NCBI GenBank assembly: GCA_037355855.1
Contig: CM074759.1
Location: 1,860,001-1,924,000, forward strand
DNA: 64,000 nucleotides
Source of the DNA: Pseudo-nitzschia pungens
Lineage: Eukaryota; Bacillariophyta; Bacillariophyceae; Bacillariales; Bacillariaceae
Direction: 5' to 3'
The position numbers and the translations under genes are program-made. The notes under the pieces are model-generated. The model was given only the letters and a program-made list of their open reading frames with translations, was not told the origin of the DNA and did not search any database. How positions within the stretch are numbered: the stretch's first letter is position 1; each line of letters begins with the position of its first letter. Below, piece by piece: positions 18,838-30,440 of this stretch.

Positions 18838-21800
18838 TTAGTATTTCTTCTTCGTACTGTTGTCAGCTTTTGCCACAGAGGCGGCACGCAGACGCGCTTG
18901 GTCCATCAGCGACGGCTGCCCTTGATCAATCTCTCCATACGAGTCAACTCGTTTCAATACTGGTTTTTTCCAACTAGACATATCAAGGGAAGAGTCAAAC
19001 ATTGCATCTGCTCGTTCATTGATATTTTCCAATAAGAGTGGCTCACTCTGCGTTCGTCGGTGCGTCTTCTTTTTCTTCCCCACACTTGGTGATGCCGGTG
19101 GTTCTTTTTTGGTTGGAGTTTGATTCGGTCCGTTCAACAGCATATCCAACGCTTGGATCCTCTTCCTTCTTTTAGATTCCATAATCTTTACCTGCGAAAT
19201 TTTCGGTGGTGCATCAGAATTGACAGATTGTACATCCTTTGAATCTTCTACCGAGGACGACGCTGCAGCGTTCAATGTCGGAGCCCTGGATTTATTCTTC
19301 TCCTGAAAGTTGGCTTCAATATCATCTTGACTCAATGAACCGCAAATTTCACTCGGCATCAAAGAGTCAGAATGATCATCGTCCGAATCATAATCAGTCT
19401 CATAATCATAATCACTTTCGTCAAGAGTATGCAATTTGCCTTCATAGTCCATTACCAATGGTTTCCCTTCTTTCCCAGGTTCACAAAGCGCCTCTGGGAG
19501 TGCTTGGATATCGCCACGTGATCGTTGTTTTTCGTAAAATATTGTTTGTCTAGATATCTGTAAAGCCACGAAGACTGCCACTGTCAACAGCGGAAATACA
19601 GCTGAATAATCCCCAGCAACTTTGATGTTGCGCAACGCGTAGTCTTCAGGAACAAACGCATCTATGGTAAGGGTTAAAATCAAAATGATCGCCATATGTG
19701 CTCGAACTAAAACAAATGTGGTGAGGCAAAAAGACCAAAATGCGAAGTGAATTACATGCAAAGGAAGAGGGAACAACCTACTTACATGTTACAACATGAG
19801 TTGCTCCCATGATGCAAAGAAGAGCGACACAAGGATACTCAGTTAGGGTCGTAGAAATACCAAGCCACTCTGACGAAACACTTATAGCTTCTGTAAAGAA
19901 TTGGGATGCAGTTGCCCCCACAAATAATGGTGCCCAAAAGTGCCCACCGACTATTCCGGTGCCAAGGCTGAGTCCGGTAACAAATATCTTTGCAAGGACG
20001 ATCGCAATAGAGCACCGAATACTCAGGAATGATTCCTGACTTTGGTCCATCATGCACTGGCCAAGCGCAACCAAATCGGCCGTAGGTTCATCACCTTGAC
20101 CGAATATTGGAAGAGGAGTCTTTCTTTTGTCAATCATGGTCTGTAGTTGAGCCTCACCCCAAAACATGACATGAGGTAGAAATATTCCAGTAATACCCAC
20201 TGCAATACCAGCAAACGTACTTGTCAGTGCAGCTCTTGTTGGTGTGTGCGGTATCAGCCCTTTGAACGGAGAGCAAACTTTGGTTTCATCCGTACTGATG
20301 GTCTTTTCAGATGTACTAAAAGCATTGACAAACGGGGTCGATTCTCCTACATCGTCAACGGTGTCGACGTCGAAACTGTGATCCGAGACGGGTACATTCC
20401 CACAGCAATCGAGTAAGTGATGTATGAATTTCTTGATTCGCTTCACGTTGAAGGTATAAAAAATGCCAAGAGCTCCTCCAAATATACCGTAAACAATTGC
20501 GTCTTTGAAGATATAACTTGGCAAGCTTTCGCTCAAAAATGGATACTGAAACATTCCCGTAACATCATTATCGATGACTATTCGATTGATCAATACCGCA
20601 ACAATAGAGGCGATAGTAGCTGGAGAAAGCGCCTCGAAGTATTGCAAACCCATTCGATGGGGAAGTTCCATGACAAAGATACCACCCGCAAGTGGAAAAC
20701 CAAACATACCGCCGAATCGCTGCGGAAGCTGCCGTCAGGTTCATAACTCGTGCTTGGAGTAAGGATTGCCGACATACTCGACCGAGCCAAGATCCTATCA
20801 TTCCTGCGGTCAAAATGAGGGGCAATTCAGGGCCAAGAGAAAGGCCAGACTGTCATCCCGATTGTAGAGACTACAAAAGTCGGTATGAAAGTATCTGAGT
20901 CTTGGATTCCATTCGAATGGAGTGTGTGTATCCAATCATCTTGAGTTGGAATCGGAGTGGGTAATGAGTTCGAAATGTACGTTAGGATACCACTGAGTAA
21001 ACCAGGTGTTATCCACATGTAGTGATACAGAGGAAATGCACCCCCCCGGTCGGTGAAGAATCCCCACTGCAGCAGTTTCTCTGGTACCGTCTTCCAAGTT
21101 AATTCAACGCAAGCATCAATGAGGAGCTTCCAGCCAGCAGTGAATACCCCCATAAAGACACCAAGAATGACAGCCCAACTAAATTGTTGTAACGAGGTGA
21201 ACTCGGGGTAAATTGGATTGTAAAACAACCACCGAATGGTTCCTGCCATGGTCCAGTTTGAGGTGCTTTCAAAATAAGGGACTCCCTCGTTATCATACAC
21301 AACATCCTTTGAGAGCCAACCCGATATATCGAGTCGTCCAGCAACTTGATTGTAATTCTTCCGTTTTGATTCTATACTGCTCTCGTCATCTTCTTCGATT
21401 GTCTGCGGCACAGGTACTTTTGGGTTGGCATACGGGATGTTCGGATCGGGATAGGCGTCGATCGAACCATAATTCTGAAAGTGCTTAGTTGAATTCGCTT
21501 GCTGGGTGGGATAGATGTTCAATGACCTATTGCTAGGAAATGCAGATCCATGCTGAAAGACAGGGTGGTTGTTTGCTCCCATTATCATCCCCGGCAACAA
21601 GGGGCCAGGGGGAGCAAATTGATTGAAATACACTCCGGAATTCGTCGATATTACACTTGATCGCCTCCGATTGAATTTTTCTTCGTGAGATAATCCTCCT
21701 CCCAACCCGTCGATAGCATTATTCTTACTAGCGTCCAATAGTGAACTCTCAGTGTCGTATTCCATTCCACTATCTCGAGAACCATCATCACTGAGTAGAT

Positions 21801-22350
21801 TTGTCCCAAGAAGCTGCCTACTTGATGTGCTCACAAATGTGTTCATCGAATACGTGAAGGCTTCTGGGTGCTGACCAGAGAAAATACTACTTTGCCGATC
21901 ACCAAAAGGTCGGAGACTTTGATTTTCCGTAGAAAATTCAAAAACTGGGCGGTCACCTTCGGTGTTTGAATCGTCGGGTGATATCAAGTCATATTGATCT
22001 TTGATACTTTCCCTGTGAGAACGTCCCATAGATCGGCGAGGGAGAGGAGGATGTTCCCCAAGGACGTAATCATTTTTTGCTTTTCTTCTCCTTCGAGTCA
22101 TGCTATCCTGACTGTCCGATTTCAGCGATTGCCGATCATTGTCGGACTCGTTTGCATGACGAGAATCAGACACAATCGTTCCTTGATAGAATGCATTCTT
22201 GGTCGACCCAGTAGAGTCGCTTCTCAGTCGCATTCCTTCCATGGTGGTCCTACGGTTGTGTCGATGTCGTCTTCGTCGTCGAATGCGTTGACGAGAGTTT
22301 CGACCAGATGCTCTGGTCGAAATTTTATGATTTTTTGATTCCTTCTCCAT
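18838..22350 (-). CDS. CLC-family chloride channel/exchanger, two exons, two +1 frame breaks
   Basis: Exons are 22350-19786 and 19706-18838. The intron is GTAAGT...TTTTAG, 79 bp. The product would be about 1143 residues after two single-base frame changes. The first (near 20848) falls between STIGMT and GLSLGPELPLILTAG; the second (near 20718) falls between NLTAASAAI and GGMFGFPLAGG. Each looks like one extra base. About 360 N-terminal residues are disordered and Arg/Ser-rich. The CLC core follows: GPELP stands where other CLCs have the gating-glutamate motif GxEGP, and FVMELPH keeps a Glu near the usual proton-glutamate site. The C-terminus is long, acidic (YDYETDYDSDDD) and has no recognisable CBS pair. 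The rest of the frame is well kept, so this may be a young pseudogene, an assembly error or frameshifted expression. Confidence 0.8.
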
Positions 22351-22909
22351 CCCTGCATGAGTCGTTCGATTTTTGATTGTGCAAAAGCGTTCAGTCTCTA
22401 ATAGAATGTGTCGTGCACTATCGAGACAATGAGTACCCAGTGCTTCGAATATTTACGGTGGATGGATATTTTTTCGTATTTGGTTTGTAGCTGGAACTTT
22501 TCTTGTAAAGTATGGCGAACACTGAATCTCGTGCGTTCGTTTTCAAACTACCGAAAGCGTATTTGGAATGTATGTGTGTCCTTTTTCTGTGACAAAAACC
22601 GACAAGATTTTGAAAGTGAGACGCAGGAGAAGTAGAAATAATTGCTTTGGTCTTCTCCATCGGTATTTTCTTCAAAACTAGTCATTTTCAGACAAAATTT
22701 TCCTCACCGTTCGTCCTGTTTTCAGTATTAGCTAACCTTACTTTAACACGGTAGTGGCAATAAAGAATCGTACCAGTACGTACCGTACCATTAGGCGAAA
22801 CGGATCCTTGGGGTTTTCGACTTGACTAGCTTCACGGGATTGATTTGAAAGAGCCCTACACTTAAGACATAAAAATTTTTCACAGTGTACTCGTAGTTAA
22901 TTTCCATTA
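22351..22909. other. Intergenic region upstream of the CLC gene
   Basis: No gene is supported. It should carry the CLC promoter (minus strand). The right part holds GTACGTACCGTACC-type words. Confidence 0.5.
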
Positions 22910-23007
22910 CTACAAAATTCCTATCAACTGTCCCCAGGTTTCCGTAGAAATTAAGTAGTAGTAGTTGGGGATGTAGAACCGGGGGACAGCTGATAGGAAT
23001 TTTGTAG
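22910..23007. repeat. 98-bp MITE of the Tc1/mariner element family
   Basis: Inverted termini CTACAAAATTCCTATCAAC / GCTGATAGGAATTTTGTAG, TA on both sides, and an interior like the other MITEs (GGTTTCCGTAGAAATTA, GGGGATGTAGAACC). Confidence 0.85.
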
Positions 23008-23129
23008 TACTTCGTACTTAATTGAACTATGACCGATATGTGTGCGGTCCTAAATAACTGAACGTTTACCGTAGAACTAAGTAGAAAATGTACCACGAAA
23101 ATAATTTTTTTAAAATAAATTAATAGGAC

Positions 23130-23539
23130 TGCGTACACGACGGCTAATTTCTCTAATTTTCGGTACGAGCGTTACTAGTAGTACTAGTTCCACTAGTATT
23201 GCTAGTAGCATCGTTGCGGCGACGATTGGTAGCACCACGAGCACTACAACTAGTTCCACTAGTATTGCTAGTAGCATCGTTGCGGCGACGATTGGTAGCA
23301 CCACGAGCACTACTACGGCGAGTGTTACTAGTGCTACTAGCAGCAGCAGCTGCAGCTGCAGCCACGATCTCACGTCCCTTAGCAATATTAGCTGGGTCGC
23401 AAGCAATAGAAACAGGGAGTATACCCTCTCTGCGGAGACGATCCTTCCCCAAAAAGAACGAATTGAATTGGTTGAAAATTGATCGATAGTCAACCTTGTA
23501 TGTGCTAGTAGGTGGTCAGTTATTTCGGACCAGAGGTAG
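23130..23539. repeat. Repeat with duplicated ~66-bp block and a CTACCTCTGGTCC end
   Basis: Bases 23184-23320 hold two tandem copies of a ~66-bp block (GCATCGTTGCGGCGACGATTG...). It ends at 23539 with GGACCAGAGGTAG followed by TA. The same terminus and an adjacent GATCAATTTTCAACCAATTC block occur at 45609-45695, so this is an end of the same TA-flanked family. A minus-strand frame (23452-23153) reads RREGILPVSIACDPANIAKG then Ala and repeat residues; it is not a recognised protein. I could not place the other end. Confidence 0.5.
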
Positions 23540-24234
23540 TAAGTTACATCGTATTTCTATTATTTAAAAAAAAAAAAAATAAGATTACTTCTATTACTCG
23601 TGAAGTGGCGTTCCATCCAAGCTAACGGTCGCAACAACCTCTGCTTGTTACTCTTCAGCCAATTGAATTCCCGCAGCAATCATGAATCTTGTTTGAAGCA
23701 TAACACTATTGAACCCCTTCCTCTCTCAGAAACTTGACTTCAGTCAATGGAAGGAACGAAGACAGGCATGAAAGCACACCACAAATAGCAATGCCAATGA
23801 ATCCAGCAGGCACACAAATGCGCAAAAGTGCATCCATATGAATGGATGGCGTGACAGAGGTCCATTGTGTAGCAATGTGTATAGCAATGTAGATCAGAAT
23901 GTATCTGCAAGTGCACATACAGGAAGCATCATTCCAAATTCCTATATTACTGCTACGTATTTCGTAGGTTGCGGTATCACATCATAATGATATTATGGTG
24001 ATAACATTAAATTAGAAGTGGTCATGATATTACTACGAGAATCGATGACAGCTTGTAAATTCAAACCGACAACGTTGAATGCGATACCATCAAAGTAATG
24101 AGTGATTGGAAGCGCAAGGGAGTTTTTCTGTGTTCTAATGATGAACTGTACGACACTAGAGGTGAAACTGCAGGATAAGTCATGCCAGAAGTCACGTCTG
24201 CAAGCAACAATACAGAAGATTGAGAACTTCTGGA
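23540..24234. other. Region downstream of PIG-C with possible remnants of a membrane-protein gene
   Basis: Two minus-strand frames may be exons or remnants: 23918-23706 (hydrophobic, ...ICVPAGFIGIAICGVLSC...) and a stretch ending at 23993 (THYFDGIAFNVVGLNLQ). A third stretch near 23610-23690 reads MIAAGIQLAEE then an in-frame TAA. I could not link them by clean splice sites and do not name a family. A 17-base A run lies at about 23563-23580. Confidence 0.3.
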
Positions 24235-25390
24235 TCATATATGTGCAATATCCCATGGACCTCTCAGCCAAATCTTATGGTGCTGAAGATAATACTTCCA
24301 CAAGGGAACAAACACGCCAATAAACGATGTGATGGCTAGAACCATCAAGGTTTCCACCGGTTCCAAAAGGAGAATCAATGCGAATGTGAGGATTCCCGAA
24401 ACAAACATTCGCACTGCAGGTCGATGCGGTTGTTTCACAGCGGAAAACATTGTGAGCCAATAGTGCAAAGATAAAGACAAGAAACTTCTACATTCATGCA
24501 ATAGAACAATTACGACAAGCTCATCATTCATGCTCACCCCATTTCCCGATACGTGTTGCTTTCACAGCCACCAGGTGCCGATTGGCTGGATAAAGTGCAA
24601 ACAGTATTACCGAAGAGATAATAAAAATAAAAACTGCAGCATTGCTTTCTAGTCGGCTTGCAAGCAACGTTGTTGCAAAGAATGCCGACGTAAGTGATAC
24701 CATTCCTCCCTTGAACGTCGGTCGTTCTGGATTCTTCTTTCTGTAATCGGTAGACTCGCTGTCATTGTCGTCATCATCGCTGTTCAAGCCATTCGCATAA
24801 TCATAGTCGCAAGTAAGTAGGTGCAAAAATAGGCTGATGGTTGATAAGGCGTATACCGTATCGGAGGAGTAGGATGCGGTGAGCGTTTGTAGCACAGCAG
24901 ACAAGTACCTCAACAGAACTGTCATTAGGACCATATCAGTGAATCGGTGCCGTATGGTATACCGTTTCGAATTTGCAAATCTGTTATGGATAACGGTGAC
25001 AATCAGTGAAAACCATATCAGTCCCATTGATGTGAGTAGTCGCTTCGACTGGATGCCCCCATAGGTGGGAATGCCCATGAGTTGCAGTCGAGTGTGTTCC
25101 AACTCTTCCAAACGAGCTGCTCGATGCCCAGCAAGTAGAAAAGATGTCAACACGAATTCTTGAAGAAGGGCCAGAGTGTTCGACAACAGAAAGGCTAGAG
25201 ATTTGGTAGGCGGTTTCGAAGAGAATCGCTGGAAAATTGTATCGTACGACTCCTTCGTGGTTTTTCTCTCTACAGTTTTGTCGTTGCCATCACACCTCGT
25301 GGCAACTCTGGAACTGCTCGTCAGGTTAGAAAACTCCTCTGGGCTGAGCCATAGACGACGCTCAATGTTAGCATTGCGACTCCTTTTCAT
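24235..25390 (-). CDS. PIGC: GPI-GlcNAc transferase subunit PIG-C / GPI2
   Basis: Two exons: 25390-24538 and 24413-24235. The donor is GTGAGC at 24537 and the acceptor CTGCAG ends at 24414; the phase is consistent and the product is 343 residues. PIG-C is an ER membrane subunit of the complex that transfers GlcNAc to phosphatidylinositol, the first step of GPI-anchor synthesis. Family marks: SSDTVYALSTISLFLHLL, the cytosolic insert after DYDYANG, SLTSAFFATTLLASRL, FALYPANRHL, and the C-terminal IWLRGPWDIAHI (GPWDEAEI in animals). Several hydrophobic segments fit a polytopic protein. The loop GLNSDDDDNDSESTDYR is a diatom-side insertion. The gene is divergent from the small HMG-box-like gene at 25957. 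Confidence 0.93.
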
Positions 25391-25956
25391 GCTCGTTTTC
25401 TCAACAACCGGCGACGCTCTGTCACACTTTCCAGTCTATTGAGGTTTGATTACCATAGCGATACAGATAATTCGTTGACTTGGCGATGTAATAGAGTACT
25501 TGTCATCAGAATAACAGTGTCACTATCATGCAACAGGCAGCCAACCCTGTTGGAACCACTTCGGCGTTGAATTGCGGTACCTAAGGTACCGGTACTACCG
25601 GTATGTAAAATAGTAGTAGCACGGGTCATGATTCATTCACTTATCATGAAAGGCCGTACCGTACGATACGCCCCTGCGCGAAAAAAATACCGCTCTCTTT
25701 TTTATGGAAAGATTTTCAATTTTGAGTTTCGGTACCGTAGTAAAATCTTATCCATCAATCTCGAGTAATCTTGCGTATTTTTGATCTGTCTTGACTGACA
25801 GCAAAACCTCAATGTTGGCATCCCTACCGTACGGTAATACTCGTACAAGTACCGTGCGGGAAAAGATTTTGAACAACAATCAAGGATTTCAACATTATTA
25901 CTGTATTTCGTTCCCATCATTCTCGACATCGCAAACACACTCTAGAAGGTCGAACG
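25391..25956. other. Divergent promoter region between PIG-C and the HMG-box-like gene
   Basis: No gene is supported. It must hold both promoters. Words such as GGTACCGGTACTACCGG and CCGTACCGTACG occur near 25575-25665. Confidence 0.5.
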
Positions 25957-26641
25957 ATGAGTGATGCTGCCAAAGCATTCATTTCATTTCTCCGGTGCGA
26001 AGCGAAACAGGCCGAGGAGAGAGCGAAAAGCTTGAGAGCTACAGCGTCCAGAATCGAAGCGAATAGTCTCGAAGGTGAGTTCCAACAAGATTTTTTCTTG
26101 CGTATCATGAATGCCGACGCAATTTGTGAATAAACAACGAGCAGAACATTTGTTTCATACTCGTTCCGCAGTAGTAATTAGATCGATCTCATGTGTTCCT
26201 AATAACTATCCGCTTTCATATCCATTCCTAAAGCACAAAGGAAAAACTGGGGAAGGAGGAAACGCTCTCGTGAACCCGATTCCCAAGAATCAGAAACACG
26301 TGTTTCAGGATTTTCATTGTTTCTCCAAGGTACTTTGAATTAATTTTGCTTTTGCCCAAACCATTCAGAAAACTGGTGATCCGGACTTTTTATGCGCTCA
26401 CTCTCTGATCCATTCTGACCGACCAATCTTGCACGAAACCCGCATAGAAAACCACGAGTCGGGAAAGAAAAACGAAAACTCGGACCACGCCGAGAGTTTG
26501 GAGAACAAATGGGACAATCTTTGTGACGAAGAGAAGCAGGCTTGGGAAACCCGAGCAGAGGAGTTGGCATCGGACCAGTATGCCAAAAGGAACAATTGCA
26601 ACAGGTCCATCGAGAGGGACAAGGATGCGAAAAATACGTAG
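25957..26641 (+). CDS. Small charged protein with a possible HMG-box-like segment
   Basis: Three exons with consistent phase: 25957-26074, 26172-26329 and 26369-26641, giving 182 residues. Donors are GTGAGT and GTACTT; acceptors are CCGCAG and ATTCAG. The N-terminus MSDAAKAFISFLRCEAKQAEERAKS is helical. The middle (YPLSYPFLKHKGKTG) resembles nothing I know. The C-terminal part KWDNLCDEEKQAWETRAEEL follows the W-x2-L-x2-EEK-x2-W pattern of the second and third helices of HMG boxes, but the usual N-terminal HMG motif is missing. It could be a divergent DNA-binding protein. The second donor is less canonical, so the exon-2 end is the weakest part. Confidence 0.6.
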
Positions 26642-27878
26642 ATCCTTGGAAAGCACAAAAACTTTTGACCGCTGAAAATTGTGACCAACCAGGTACAATT
26701 CATCCGGTAGTCCAAGGATCAACTGACAGTACTTGCAAATCATGTAATTGGATCCAGCTTTGGAGGAAGAACCGCATGCAACCGAGTTGTACGTCATTAT
26801 TTCCGCGCGAAGATATGAAATCTGACTGGAAACAAAGGAATATGCTTGCCCAGTTTTTTTAGATTCTTCTGGAAGGGTCGTGAAAACCACAATACGAGAG
26901 CACTTCCAAAAGTGCATGCTGCATTTGCTTTTGAATAAACCCGTGCCCAAACGAAGGTAGGTATCTCGTGGCAGTGACCGACCAAAGCTGGTTCTCTTAT
27001 TTCTGGAAATCCTCAAGGAACCAATTTATTTTTTGTTACAGACTCATCCACGACCGAGCACTATTCCTTGCGGCCGAGATCATATGTTATGCTATGATTT
27101 TTTGTTTTGGAATTCTCTAGCATATACGAATATACCTGATCCTGATAAGAGTTCTTGTCGTCTAGAAAGAAGAGCCACTTGATCTGGTTATACGACGACC
27201 ATCTTTGGAATCGTGAACCCCATGTTCCACTTATTGCTAAGTCTGCTTCGAGCCTGCACTTTTGTGTCCTTCCAAATCATTAGCCCTCGGATCTCTTTAT
27301 CATCTGCTGATACCATAGATCAACAGATCAATCAATCAATCTCAATTAAACTGAAGGGGAAGAACGAAAAAATGAAGTTCGAAAGAAAGATTTTTTACGT
27401 CTGTACCTGGTAGAATACTGAAGGGTGCTGTACCTGTACCGGTACCGTCCGTATGTGGCATATTGTGTGTATGAACATCGAATCGAACTAGTCAATAGAT
27501 GTTATGAAGTAACCTTACCAGGAAAACCTTACTGTATCTTACTTGTACAAGTACGTCGCATTTTTGCACCGGATAACGGTTCGAATGCTTTTGGGTCCGT
27601 GCGACCACACATCGTATTAGAGGTTAACAAATACACGTAAGGTTTACTTGGAATGGTAACCTTACTTACGCCGGTAAAGTAACCTTACCGGTACTTACTC
27701 GTAACCTTACTTGCGTGGTTTCGACTTTTTTTTTTTTTAAAAAAAAAAAAAGATAATTCTCGTCTCAAAAAAAAATGCGATGGCATAACTTACCGGTACG
27801 GCAGCACAACGATGGACCGCAACGCTATCGACAGAAAACAGAAAGAAGAGCAGGATACCCCGGTATATCAGGACCAAA
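26642..27878. other. Intergenic region upstream of the GT64 gene
   Basis: No gene is supported. Bases 27420-27720 are rich in GTAACCTTACCGGTA-type words. At 27727-27752 a T run is followed directly by an A run, a perfect simple hairpin, about 130 bp upstream of the GT64 start. Confidence 0.5.
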
Positions 27879-29225
27879 ATGGATACAAAAAGTGCCACGA
27901 GGTGGAGGTTTGGAAATCGATTCAACACCGCCAGTACGAAATATTCCCTCGACAATCAGCACGAACGACAACAACAAAGATTGAAAACTTCTGAAAGAAG
28001 ACTCGCAGGCAAACATCATGCTGTTTCGGTGACACGACTCGTCAGCTTGGGGTTTTCCGTGTTATTCCTCGCCTACCTCTCTTGGTTCAAAATATCGATC
28101 GAAGGCCTCAACGTCGACGGGACCAGCGACGGAGCGGTGCATCCAGAGATTGATGCCGATGGATTCGAACGAAGGGAAGAATGGATGCCCAATTCAGAAC
28201 ACGGGCTAACGAAACTCCGATCGATCGACCGTGAACAGTACACCATCCGAATGAACACCTGGCGACGACCGGCCCAGTTAGTCCAATCCATAAAACATCA
28301 TGTCTCTTGTCCCGGGGTCAAACAAATACAAGTGGTTTGGTGCGACAAGGAAAACGATCCGCCGAGCGAGCTCTTGGAGATGATTGAAACGAACAAATTG
28401 TCCAACAAAGTGGTGATTGAACGGCACGAAGCAAACTCGTTGAACGAACGCTTCAACATTCTCGTACCGACTCCAACCCTGGGCATTCTGAGCATCGATG
28501 ACGATGTATTGCGTCCTTGCGAAGCGATCGATTCGGGATTTTTCAAGTGGGTAAAATCACCGCATCGAATGGTTGGATTCGACGCTCGTACCCACGTCGA
28601 GAACGACGACGGATCGTGGGAATACGGTTATTTGAGTGCAACGAAGAAGGAAAATGTTTACAGCATGTCTCTGACAAGATTCTGTTTCATTCACAGAGAT
28701 TACATGAACCAATACACGAGGGAACTCCCGCGAAAAATCTTGGAGACGGTCGCGAAAAATTTCAATTGCGAGGATATTGCCATGAGCTTGATGATTTCCT
28801 CCCAAACGCAGGGGCAACCCCCGCTGCTCGCTGATGTTTGGGCCATGCATAGTCAAATGAAGCTGAAAGTGGAAACCGGGATCAGTGGAACGAACACACA
28901 CAAATCACTCCGAGACCGGTGCATGGACGACTTTGCTGCTTTTTTCGGACTGAAAGAAAAAAGCAATGGCAATCGACTCCAAAAGGCAACCTGGATTCGC
29001 GACACCAAAACATGGGCTTTTGCGTGTGGAGCCAGGGAAGACGACAAGAGTGATTCTTCCTATACCAAAAGCACAAGAGAAGAACAGCTCCTTGAAACAT
29101 GGCAAGCACTGCGTTCTTCGGAAAGCAACGAGTACGTCAACAAGTATGTAAGCAGATTGATGTACCAGGCCGGCAAAGACGCTGTTGACAGTGGGCTGCT
29201 GAAAATTAAAAAAAGTAAACTCTAG
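27879..29225 (+). CDS. GT64 exostosin-like glycosyltransferase, type II membrane protein
   Basis: A 448-residue single-exon protein. A basic cytosolic N-terminus (about 50 residues) is followed by one membrane segment (about residues 54-70, LVSLGFSVLFLAYLSWF) and a lumenal catalytic domain, the usual Golgi glycosyltransferase layout. GT64 marks: YTIRMNTWRRPAQLVQSIKH, VVWCDKEND, LNERFNILVPTPT, the metal-binding SIDDDV (DxD type), and the C-terminal NCEDIAMSLMIS with its catalytic-region Glu-Asp. GT64 enzymes retain the anomeric configuration and transfer GlcNAc or related sugars in animals and plants; the diatom substrate is unknown. It converges with the histidine phosphatase gene (about 243 bp between stops). 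Confidence 0.9.
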   Translation: MDTKSATRWRFGNRFNTASTKYSLDNQHERQQQRLKTSERRLAGKHHAVSVTRLVSLGFSVLFLAYLSWFKISIEGLNVDGTSDGAVHPEIDADGFERREEWMPNSEHGLTKLRSIDREQYTIRMNTWRRPAQLVQSIKHHVSCPGVKQIQVVWCDKENDPPSELLEMIETNKLSNKVVIERHEANSLNERFNILVPTPTLGILSIDDDVLRPCEAIDSGFFKWVKSPHRMVGFDARTHVENDDGSWEYGYLSATKKENVYSMSLTRFCFIHRDYMNQYTRELPRKILETVAKNFNCEDIAMSLMISSQTQGQPPLLADVWAMHSQMKLKVETGISGTNTHKSLRDRCMDDFAAFFGLKEKSNGNRLQKATWIRDTKTWAFACGAREDDKSDSSYTKSTREEQLLETWQALRSSESNEYVNKYVSRLMYQAGKDAVDSGLLKIKKSKL

Positions 29226-29468
29226 ACATGAACGGAAGCATATCTCGTTTATTAGTGTTCAAGAAGAACAATTGATACGCGTGAGTGCAGTCGACCGCCA
29301 TCGAAAAAACAGAGCTTTCGAGAAGAGAGCATTTCGTATTCTCCCCAGAGTGTTCCCTGCGGCATCCATTGATCCGACCATGAAAGATCAGGGCACCGAC
29401 GACATTCAGCCGAACGCATTCGCAACATCCAAGTTCCCGAGCTTGCGCTCAGCACCCGAAAAACCATG

Positions 29469-30440
29469 TCAGATCTGGTGCGGATTTTCGAATCGCAAAA
29501 AACTCTGGTCTTGGGATACGCAATCCAGAGCAAACATATCACAGTTGTAGACTCGTTTTCTCCCGTGCTCCAAAACTTGAGGGCAAACCAATCGGAAACA
29601 TTGTTCCAACCAAACCCCGTGCGTCACAACCACCAGGTTGGTTTCGGGACGCCCCACAATCAGTTTCAGAAAGAGAAAAATTCGTCTTCCAACATCGTCC
29701 AATGTCTCTCGGGTGTCTGTTTTCCAGGCTTCGTCCATCTCCGTCATCATTGGATCCATTTCTAGCTTCGGCCAGTGTCTCTTCTCGCGGACCAGGAATA
29801 CAGCTTGTGTGAGTAACGAGGACTTATGATCTGCTGCGCACCGGTGGATCACGACTCGATGGTTTTCTCCCTCTTACCATTAGCAATGAACGATGTCTTC
29901 GTTTGTCCGGATAATGCATTCCAAAGGCTTCTCGACAGAGATCTGTGCAGAAAAACGATGGCTCGTTCAGTTGCTCGATTGTGTATCTATCCCCTGGAAA
30001 AAAGAGAAGAGTCGACGTCTGTATGCACCGAGTCAACGGCTGGTGATTGTTGTGTTGTTGTTGTTGTTGTTGTTGTGAGATACGTGTAGAACGAATGCTT
30101 TGGGCAGCAAGTTTCACCAGCTTCACAAGGCTCTCTTCACAAGAAACCGAAGAAGCGAGTCGTTCCTCAATTCATTGCGTTTCATTGAAATATAGCACCG
30201 TATACTCACCGACGTAACCACCAATTCAACGGTTTCCCCGTGCCGTGTCGCCCGCCACCATTCTTGAAGCCGATGGCCTGCGTACAACGCTTGCTGCTTG
30301 CCCTCGTAAACTAGTGGGGGATCGAACAGACCGGGATCTTCCAAATTGGGTCTCTCTCCCGTTGAAGCATCCGGCAGGTTGTGCCGGGCTACACCGTGCC
30401 GGACAAACACGACTTTCTGGATTCGTTCACTCGAAGGCAT
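29469..30440 (-). CDS. Histidine phosphatase (phosphoglycerate-mutase-like) superfamily protein
   Basis: Three exons: 30440-30210, 30039-29878 and 29822-29469, each ending in phase 0, giving 248 residues. Introns run GTGAGT...CACCAG and GTAAGA...ATAAG; the second is only 55 bp and ends in AAG. RHG active site: VVFVRHGVARHN (His-15). Exon join VVTS-PLTRCIQTST restores the conserved LxRxxxT motif. DKRRHRSLLM follows, then the second catalytic His in VVVTHGVWLEQCF. The first intron carries a CAA run just before its acceptor. The specific substrate cannot be told from sequence. Confidence 0.85.

Noticed and set aside
20720..20850. Treating the CLC frame breaks as a small intron
   Set aside because: The sequence between the breaks is strongly CLC-like (GPELPLILTAG, ARVMNLTAASA), so removing it would delete a core helix; candidate introns would be 25-49 bp.
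23706..23918. Possible Golgi pH regulator-type exon (hydrophobic minus-strand frame)
   Set aside because: Weak resemblance only, with no consistent splice partners; listed as a possible remnant instead of a gene.
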